57,591 nt of DNA from Deltaproteobacteria bacterium (GTDB taxonomy: Bacteria; Myxococcota_A; UBA9160; UBA6930): contig JAPPPQ010000041.1 of the NCBI GenBank assembly GCA_028817435.1, forward strand, positions 1-57,591, in the 5' to 3' direction. Below, piece by piece: positions 26,859-32,568 of this stretch (its first letter is position 1; each line of letters opens with the position of its first letter). Both the position numbers and the translations under genes were made by a program. The notes beneath the pieces were generated by a model. That model was given only the letters and a program-made list of their open reading frames with translations. It was not told where the DNA came from and made no database searches.

Positions 26859-28031
26859 TCAGCTCAGGGGTGCAATGCCCTTCACGGATTCCGGGAGCTC
26901 GTCGGCGATGCAAACCACGGGAATGCCGGTCTGGGTGTTGTGGTGCATTTCGATGTGCGCCCTGGGCAAATCTTCCCAGGTGTAGATTTCGGAGTGCACG
27001 CTGGGGCGGAACACGCTGCCGTAGAGTTCGGTGGCCGCGGCGCAGCCCTCGATGGTTTCGTAGTGGACATGGTCCAGAGTCACCTGCTTCACCGAGAGCA
27101 GCGTGGAATTGTAAGCCGCCTGCTGCGCGAGCTGCCAGCCGGCAGAGGTATTGACGGACTGGCGGCCCGCGACGGCCAGCCCCGCATCGAAAACCGGCCC
27201 GCGCAGCATATCGCAGACCACATGGAACTGCTCGCCCCCCGTCAGTTTGCGGGTGTGTTCGGCAAAGGCGCGAATATCGCCGCGCCCGGCGAAGCGGTTG
27301 AAGCGCTGCTGGTCAATGCCCTCAATGCCGCGCGCTGCCAAAGCGGCCCGGCGCTCGGCGCTGCCCGAGCAGAAGAAGCCGCGGTGCCCCTCGCTGGCGG
27401 CGAGCATGAGAAAGAGTTCGGAGACGCCGCCGCCGAAGGCCAGCACATTCAGCCGGGCGCGGCGTTCGCGCGGCACCTTCAGCCGGTAGATGCCGATGGC
27501 GCGGCGCCACATATGGTAGGCCGTGGGCGCGCGCAGCGGCAGCGCGGCAATTTCCCACAGGTTGAGCCCGCTGTGCAGCGGCGCGGGGATAATTTGCCAC
27601 GCGCCCACCACGGCCTGCTTCGCATACCAGCCCACCGAATCCTCGGCGTCGTAGGCCCAAATGCGCTTGGGAAAGCCGTAGGAATCGGGGCCGCCGTTGC
27701 AGTGGGTAATGACGATGTCGCCGGGGCGGAAATTGGTCACCGCCGGGCCGACGGCCAGCACTTCGGCGGTGGCGCTGTTGCCCGGATAGATCTTGCCGCC
27801 GCGCAGCCGGGCAATGTCCACGGTATCCGCCACGCCGGCGTGGATGATGTTGTGCTCCACCGAGACGGCGAGAATGCGCAAATGCACATCGCCCGGCCCC
27901 GGCTCGCGCAGCTCCAGGCTGTCGGCCCGCAGCACCTTCGACAGGTCCAGGGCGGCGAGATCGCCGCCGCTGCGCTCGCGCTCCCGGGCCACGGCGTCGG
28001 CGGAAATAGAGTAGGCGGGAACGCTGGGCAT
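26859..28031 (-). CDS. MDR-family reductase related to crotonyl-CoA carboxylase/reductase
   Basis: A 390-residue medium-chain dehydrogenase/reductase. Stretches match the layout of crotonyl-CoA carboxylase/reductase (Ccr): LRILAVSVEHN (51-61) against VLVMAAGVNYN, VGPAVTNFRPGDIVITHCN against VGDKVKRWKVGDEVVIHCN, KRIWAYDAEDSVGWYAKQ (122-139) against QRIWGYETPDGSFAQF, DHVHYETIEG against GSHFANLKQA, and AHIEMHHNTQTG near the C-terminus. The protein is about 40 residues shorter than Ccr and replaces FEHPG with DMLRGP. ATG at 28031 is preferred: GGAGG lies six bases upstream. First gene of the minus operon. It could carboxylate/reduce an enoyl-CoA or be a plain enoyl-CoA reductase; both are inferences. 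Confidence 0.65.
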   Translation of the reverse strand: MPSVPAYSISADAVARERERSGGDLAALDLSKVLRADSLELREPGPGDVHLRILAVSVEHNIIHAGVADTVDIARLRGGKIYPGNSATAEVLAVGPAVTNFRPGDIVITHCNGGPDSYGFPKRIWAYDAEDSVGWYAKQAVVGAWQIIPAPLHSGLNLWEIAALPLRAPTAYHMWRRAIGIYRLKVPRERRARLNVLAFGGGVSELFLMLAASEGHRGFFCSGSAERRAALAARGIEGIDQQRFNRFAGRGDIRAFAEHTRKLTGGEQFHVVCDMLRGPVFDAGLAVAGRQSVNTSAGWQLAQQAAYNSTLLSVKQVTLDHVHYETIEGCAAATELYGSVFRPSVHSEIYTWEDLPRAHIEMHHNTQTGIPVVCIADELPESVKGIAPLS

Positions 28032-28084
28032 CGGCATCCTCCGTGAAATGCGGAAAGCGCGCGGCGCATTGCGGCGCGGCGTGG

Positions 28085-28090
28085 TAGGTT
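28085..28090 (+). promoter_or_regulatory. extended -10 promoter for the SucCD-like operon
   Basis: TGG then TAGGTT in the context GTGGTAGGTTTCGCGGCG, a variant of the 17-mer at 21263 and 32540. Predicted start near 28097 leaves a 52-nt leader with GGAGAG before the ATG at 28149. It lies in the divergent gap to the MDR gene, where regulation of both operons could be shared. Confidence 0.5.
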
Positions 28091-28148
28091 TCGCGGCGCA
28101 AATTATCGCAAAGTTCGCTGCGCCGCCCGGCGGAGCGCCGGGAGAGCC

Positions 28149-29360
28149 ATGCGCTTCTACGAATACGAATCGAAGGCCCTGTTTGCCAGGCACGGCCTGC
28201 CCACCGGCGCCGGAAGCCTGGCGCAAACGGCGGAGCAGGCCCGCGCGGCGGCGGCGCAGATTGGCGGGCCGGTGGTGGTGAAGAGCCAGGTGCTCTCGGG
28301 CGGGCGCATGAAGGCCGGCGCCGTGCAATTCGCCGACACCCCCGAAGCGGCGGCGCGGCAATTCGAGGCGGTCTGGCCTATCCGCGTAAACGGCGAGCAG
28401 CCCCGCGCCGTGCTCGTCGAGGCCAAGAGCGCCGTGGCCCATGAGTTCTTCGCCTCGGTCACCTGGGACGGGCGGCGCAAGTTGCCGGTGCTGCTGTTCA
28501 GCGACATGGGCGGCATTGACATCGAGGAAGTCGCGGCGCAACACCCCGCGCATCTCTCCCGCACCCACTTCTCCACCCTGCTGCCGCTCACCGAGCGCAG
28601 CGCAAAAGAGGCCGTGGCCGCGGTGGGAATCAGCGGCGGCGATCTGAACCGGCTCACGCCCATCGTCCTGCGCCTGGCGCAGCTTTTTTTGGACTGCGAC
28701 CTGACGCTGGCGGAGATCAACCCGCTGGCAAAGCTTGCAGACGGCAGCTTTCTGGCGCTGGACGGCCATGTGGAAATGGAGGCCGAAGCCCGCGGCGCAC
28801 AGCAGGCGCTGCTCGCCGAGCTGGGCATTGGCGAAGACGAGACCCGGCAGGCCCGCCCGCCGACGGATTTCGAGCGCGAGGGCGCGCGCCTCAACGCCGC
28901 CGATCACCGCGGCGTCGCCGGCAATGTGGTGGAATTCGACGGCGATCTCGGCCTGGTAATCGGCGCGGGCGGCGGCTCGCTCACGCTCTTCGACGCCGTG
29001 CGCCGGCACGGCGGCCGCCCCGCCAACTACTGCGAAATCGGCGGCAACCCCTCGGTGCGCAAGACCCGCAACCTCACCCGGCTCATTCTCGGCAAGCCGG
29101 GCGTCGGCAAAATTGCGGTGATGATGAATGTGGTGTCGAACACGCGGGTGGATATCGTGGCCCGCGGCGTCATTCTCGGCTGCCTGGACGCCGGCCGCGA
29201 CCCCGCCGAAGCCATCGCCATCTTCCGCATCCCCGGCTCCTGGGAGGAAGAGGGCTTCCGGATTCTCGAGAAATACGGCGTCGAGTTCTGCGACCGCAGC
29301 GTTTCGATGTTCGAGGCCGCCGGGCGCGCCGTGGCGAAGCTCGGCGGGGCGGGCGCGTAA
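28149..29360 (+). CDS. succinyl-CoA synthetase-like acid-CoA ligase, beta subunit
   Basis: ATP-grasp subunit of an ADP-forming acid-CoA ligase of the SucC/MtkA type; 403 residues. It starts MRFYEYESKALFARHGLPT like SucC, and shows GPVVVKSQVLSGGRMKAG (nucleotide binding), LFLDCDLTLAEINPLA (metal site region) and GNPSVRKTRNLTRLIL near the dimer interface. It is longer and more divergent than housekeeping SucC, and no TCA genes flank it. Malate- or another dicarboxylate-CoA ligase activity (MtkAB-like) is as plausible as succinate. The TAATG overlap with the alpha subunit gene couples translation. Confidence 0.82.
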   Translation: MRFYEYESKALFARHGLPTGAGSLAQTAEQARAAAAQIGGPVVVKSQVLSGGRMKAGAVQFADTPEAAARQFEAVWPIRVNGEQPRAVLVEAKSAVAHEFFASVTWDGRRKLPVLLFSDMGGIDIEEVAAQHPAHLSRTHFSTLLPLTERSAKEAVAAVGISGGDLNRLTPIVLRLAQLFLDCDLTLAEINPLAKLADGSFLALDGHVEMEAEARGAQQALLAELGIGEDETRQARPPTDFEREGARLNAADHRGVAGNVVEFDGDLGLVIGAGGGSLTLFDAVRRHGGRPANYCEIGGNPSVRKTRNLTRLILGKPGVGKIAVMMNVVSNTRVDIVARGVILGCLDAGRDPAEAIAIFRIPGSWEEEGFRILEKYGVEFCDRSVSMFEAAGRAVAKLGGAGA

Positions 29361-30277
29361 TGTCCATTCTCATTTCGCGCGACACCACCTTCATTGTGCA
29401 GGGCATTACCGGCCGCGAGGCCGTGAACCTGGTGCGCGAGAACCTCGACTACGGCGCGCGCATTGTGGGCGGCGTGACGCCGGGCCGCGCGGGGCGCGAA
29501 ATCTACGGCGTGCCGGTGCACGATTGCGTGCGCGACATTTGCCAACAGCGCGGCGCGCCCGACGGCTCGGTGGTCTGCGTGCCGCCGCGCTTCACCCGCG
29601 ACGCCGTTTTCGAGGCCATCGAAAACGGCATCCGCCTCATCGTCATCGTCACCGAGAACATCCCGCGCCGCCAGGTGGCGCAGATGGTCGAGCTGGCGGC
29701 GTTGCGCGGCGCGCGCATTATCGGGCCGAACTGCCTGGGCCTCATCGCCCCCGGCGAGGCGAAGATGGGCGGCATTGGCGGCCCCGCCGCCAACACCCGG
29801 CAGGCCTACCGCAAGGGATCCATCGGCGTCATGTCGCGCTCCGGCGGCATGACCACCGAAATCGCCTCGACCCTCAGCGCCGCGGGACTCGGGCAGAGCA
29901 CATGCATCTCCATCGGCGGCGACGCCATCGTCGGCTCCACCTACGCCGAACTCATGCCGCTTTTCGAGGCGGATGCGCAGACCGAGGCCATCGCCATTTA
30001 CTCAGAGCCCGGCGGGCGCATGGAAGCCGAACTGGCCGCCTGGGTGAGCGAGCAGAAATCGCGGCTGCCGGTGGTGGCCTTCATGGCCGGGCGCTTCATG
30101 GACGAAATGCGCGGCATGCGCTTCGGCCACGCGGGCACCATCGTCGAAGGCGTAGAAGACACCACCGCGCAGAAAATCCGCCGCATGGAGGCCGCGGGCA
30201 TCTCGGTGGCTGAACGCATTGAAGAAATTCCCGACCTGTTGCGCCGGCGCCTCGCCGAGCGCCCCACGGAGAAATAA
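29360..30277 (+). CDS. succinyl-CoA synthetase-like acid-CoA ligase, alpha subunit
   Basis: CoA-binding and phosphohistidine-carrying subunit; 305 residues. VQGITGREAVNLVREN corresponds to the SucD CoA-binding loop, followed by GARIVGGVTPGRAG, IIGPNCLGLIAPG, SRSGGMTTEIAST, CISIGGDAIVGSTYAEL and FGHAGTIVEG with the catalytic His at 257. Departures from SucD (for example VCVPPRFTRDAVFEAIENG retained, but an extended AANTRQAYRKG loop) suggest a different acid substrate. Its stop TAA directly abuts the ferredoxin ATG. Confidence 0.83.
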   Translation: MSILISRDTTFIVQGITGREAVNLVRENLDYGARIVGGVTPGRAGREIYGVPVHDCVRDICQQRGAPDGSVVCVPPRFTRDAVFEAIENGIRLIVIVTENIPRRQVAQMVELAALRGARIIGPNCLGLIAPGEAKMGGIGGPAANTRQAYRKGSIGVMSRSGGMTTEIASTLSAAGLGQSTCISIGGDAIVGSTYAELMPLFEADAQTEAIAIYSEPGGRMEAELAAWVSEQKSRLPVVAFMAGRFMDEMRGMRFGHAGTIVEGVEDTTAQKIRRMEAAGISVAERIEEIPDLLRRRLAERPTEK

Positions 30278-30499
30278 ATGCCCGGCACCTTCATCGAAGT
30301 GAAAGTGGACGCCGCCACCGCCGCCAATCCCGATCTGGCCCGCCAACTGCGCGAATCCTGCCCCGTGGACATCTTCGCCCAGCGCGAAGACGGCCAACTG
30401 CGCATTGTCGAGGAAAACCTCGACGAATGCGTGCTCTGCGACCTCTGCAAGAAGATCGGCCCCAAAGGCGCCGTCCAGGTAATCAAGCTCTACGAGTAG
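30278..30499 (+). CDS. small FixX-like one-cluster ferredoxin
   Basis: A 73-residue protein with four cysteines in the FixX order: C28 in ESCPVDIF, then C51, C54 and C57 in CVLCDLCKK. This is enough for a single [4Fe-4S] cluster. FixX proteins serve electron transfer with electron-transfer-flavoprotein:quinone oxidoreductase, but none is encoded here. The ATG follows the ligase stop with no gap. Its last 10 bases overlap the convergent methyltransferase gene. A ferredoxin co-operonic with a CoA ligase suggests a redox step on the activated acid; the partner is unknown. Confidence 0.75.
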   Translation: MPGTFIEVKVDAATAANPDLARQLRESCPVDIFAQREDGQLRIVEENLDECVLCDLCKKIGPKGAVQVIKLYE

Positions 30500-31512
30500 T
30501 TGCTCCGCCAGAGAAACAGAAATTCAGTGTTTTTCAGGTGGCTCACCTGGCCCACCTTTTCGCCGCGCAGGTTGTGGATGCCGATCTGCGCGCCGACATA
30601 GCGGCGGTAGCCGGTTTCGCGCACAAAGAGCTCGCCGCCCCGGGCGCGCAGCATGGATTCCAGATCGCCGCGACTCAAGTAACCCTCGTCGCTGAATGAA
30701 ATCAGCAGTGCGGAGGCGTTCAGCGCTTTGAGCAGGCGGCGCATGGCATCGGCGGCGTGCTTTCTGGAATTGAAAACGCTCTTGCGCTCGCGGCAATCCA
30801 CGCGCTTGCAGGCTTTGCCATAGACTTCGGGCTTGTCCCAACGCACCAGCGTTTCCCAGATGTGATAGTTGGAAAGATAGGAATGCTGATTGTAGGGCGG
30901 GTCGAGATACACCAGATCGCCCTGCAGTTTGCGGGCGGCCTGTTCTGCGTCGAGGCCATGCGCTTCGCAGGGGCCACCCGCAGAGCGCGGCTGCACATTC
31001 ACCATGCGCATTTCCAGATCGTTGTGCGCGCGGTGCGCCCACTGCTTCAGAAACGCCATTTGCAATCCGGTGGTGGAATCCACCCGGTCTGCGGCTTCCA
31101 TCAGCGAAACCAGCACGACGGCCTTGAGCAGCGGCGGAAGCCCCTTCGCCTCAATCGCCTCCCGGATGGCGTCAATCCGCGCGCCGTTGTGGGGTTGAAA
31201 AAACCTGGACCGGCTGCAGAAAGTCTCGGTGAAATACCCCGGCTCGCCCGGCAGAGCGTTGAATTCCCGAATCAGCAGCCGCGCCTCGCGCTCCACCGCC
31301 TCCCGGTCCGCTTCGACATAGCAGCGCGCGAGGGTTTCGGCATAGGCGTTGTGATCATTCGCCAGCACCCGGTAGCCCGCGCCCTTCAGCGCATGCCCCA
31401 CGCGGGCCGTGCCCGAAAACAAATCCACCACGCTGCGAACGCCGGGGACGGCGCGAATTTGGGAGAGGATTTCCGGAACGAGCCTGCGCTTGGACCCGAG
31501 ATACTTGATCAC
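30490..31512 (-). CDS. D12-class DNA adenine N6-methyltransferase
   Basis: Alpha-class (Dam/M.FokI-type order) adenine methyltransferase, 340 residues. The SAM-binding start is MIKYLGSKRRLVPEIL with DLFSGTARVGHALK (30-43); the catalytic DPPY is at 204-207 in LVYLDPPYNQHSY. No restriction endonuclease gene is adjacent, so it looks like an orphan methyltransferase. It begins 4 nt after the nadA stop and is probably co-transcribed with nadA, an unusual pairing. Its 3' end overlaps the ferredoxin gene by 10 nt on the opposite strand. Recognition site cannot be read. Confidence 0.88.
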   Translation of the reverse strand: MIKYLGSKRRLVPEILSQIRAVPGVRSVVDLFSGTARVGHALKGAGYRVLANDHNAYAETLARCYVEADREAVEREARLLIREFNALPGEPGYFTETFCSRSRFFQPHNGARIDAIREAIEAKGLPPLLKAVVLVSLMEAADRVDSTTGLQMAFLKQWAHRAHNDLEMRMVNVQPRSAGGPCEAHGLDAEQAARKLQGDLVYLDPPYNQHSYLSNYHIWETLVRWDKPEVYGKACKRVDCRERKSVFNSRKHAADAMRRLLKALNASALLISFSDEGYLSRGDLESMLRARGGELFVRETGYRRYVGAQIGIHNLRGEKVGQVSHLKNTEFLFLWRSNYS

Positions 31513-31516
31513 CGCG

Positions 31517-32467
31517 TCACGCGGAGAGTTCGAGCATGCGCTCGATGGGGCGCAGGGCTTTTACGCGGATGGGCTCGGGGACCGTGACTTCCGGGCTGAG
31601 GTCGCGCAGGCACAGGTAGAGCTTTTCGAGGGTGTTGAGGCGCATATAGGGGCAGCGGTTGCAGGCGCAGCTCTCGTCCATGCCCGGTGCTTGCACCAGC
31701 GCCTTGCGCTTGCCGGCCTCGGCCAGGCGCTTTTCAATCTGGTGAAAGACGCCGTCCTCGGTGGCGATGATGAGGGTCTCTGCCGGGCTCTGCACCGAGC
31801 GCGCGATGATTTTTGCGGTGGAGCCGATGAAATCGGCCTGATCCAGCACGGCGGCCTCGCACTCCGGATGCGCCAGCACCTCTGCCTCGGGGTGGCGCAC
31901 CCGCAGCTTGGCGAGCTCCCGCGCGCTGAATTGCTCGTGCACAATGCAAGCGCCCTGCCACACGATCAAATCGTCGCGCCCGAGCTGCCGGCCAATCCAG
32001 CGGGCCAAATGGCGGTCCGGCGCAAGCACCAGCTTTTCTCCGTCAAACTGCCGCGCCATGGCGACGGCGTTGGAAGAGGTGCAGATGAGGTCGCTCATCG
32101 CCTTCACCTGCGCCGAGCAGTTGATGTAGCTCAGCACTTTTGCACCGGCGTGGCGCTGCAAAAAGGCGCGGAAGTCATCGGGCGGACAGCCATCGGCCAG
32201 CGAGCAGCCGGCGGCCAGATCCGGCACCACCACCCGGGTTTCGGGGTTCAAAATCTTCGCCGTCTCTGCCATGAAATGCACGCCGCAAAAGACAATGACC
32301 TGGCTGTCGGCGCGCTGCGCGGCCTGGGCCAGTGCGAGGGAATCGCCGACACAGTCGGCGAGATCCTGCACCGCATCCTCTTGGTAATAGTGCGCCAGCA
32401 GCAGCGCGCCGCGCTCTTCGCGCAGCTCTGCAATGGCGGATTCGAGGTCTGCCGGAAAGCCGCTCAT
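31517..32467 (-). CDS. nadA: quinolinate synthase
   Basis: Condenses iminoaspartate and dihydroxyacetone phosphate to quinolinate in de novo NAD synthesis. The 316-residue protein is at the compact end of the family. The three conserved [4Fe-4S]-ligand cysteines are found in YINCSAQVKA, WQGACIVHEQF and CACNRCPYMRLN; LLAHYYQEDAVQDLAD is the N-terminal signature. ATG at 32467 has GGAGGAG a few bases upstream. nadB and nadC are not in the window. First gene of a two-gene unit with the adenine methyltransferase. Confidence 0.94.
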   Translation of the reverse strand: MSGFPADLESAIAELREERGALLLAHYYQEDAVQDLADCVGDSLALAQAAQRADSQVIVFCGVHFMAETAKILNPETRVVVPDLAAGCSLADGCPPDDFRAFLQRHAGAKVLSYINCSAQVKAMSDLICTSSNAVAMARQFDGEKLVLAPDRHLARWIGRQLGRDDLIVWQGACIVHEQFSARELAKLRVRHPEAEVLAHPECEAAVLDQADFIGSTAKIIARSVQSPAETLIIATEDGVFHQIEKRLAEAGKRKALVQAPGMDESCACNRCPYMRLNTLEKLYLCLRDLSPEVTVPEPIRVKALRPIERMLELSA

Positions 32468-32516
32468 CGGAGTCTCCTCCGCTCCGGCGCGAGCGCCGCT
32501 CCCGCCGGGGCCGCAG

Positions 32517-32522
32517 AGCGTA
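32517..32522 (-). promoter_or_regulatory. putative -10 element for nadA
   Basis: On the minus strand, TACGCT occurs 50 bases before the nadA ATG, within TTGCTACGCTCTGCGG. The leader would be about 43 nt and contains the GGAGGAG ribosome site. It is 20 bases from, and divergent to, the promoter at 32543. Confidence 0.35.
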
Positions 32523-32542
32523 GCAAGCCCCCGCCCGCGTGG

Positions 32543-32548
32543 TAGGCT
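32543..32548 (+). promoter_or_regulatory. extended -10 promoter for the first tandem nuclease-methyltransferase
   Basis: TGG then TAGGCT inside GTGGTAGGCTTGCGGCG, identical over 17 bases to the SPFH gene promoter at 21263. The predicted start near 32555 leaves a short leader with GGAGAGAGG before the ATG at 32569. Confidence 0.55.
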
Positions 32549-32568
32549 TGCGGCGGGAGAGAGGGCAA

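Noticed and set aside
28149-30277. Housekeeping sucCD of the TCA cycle
   Set aside because: Longer and more divergent than typical SucC/SucD, no TCA neighbours, and fused in an operon with a ferredoxin; kept as a SucCD-like ligase of unknown substrate.
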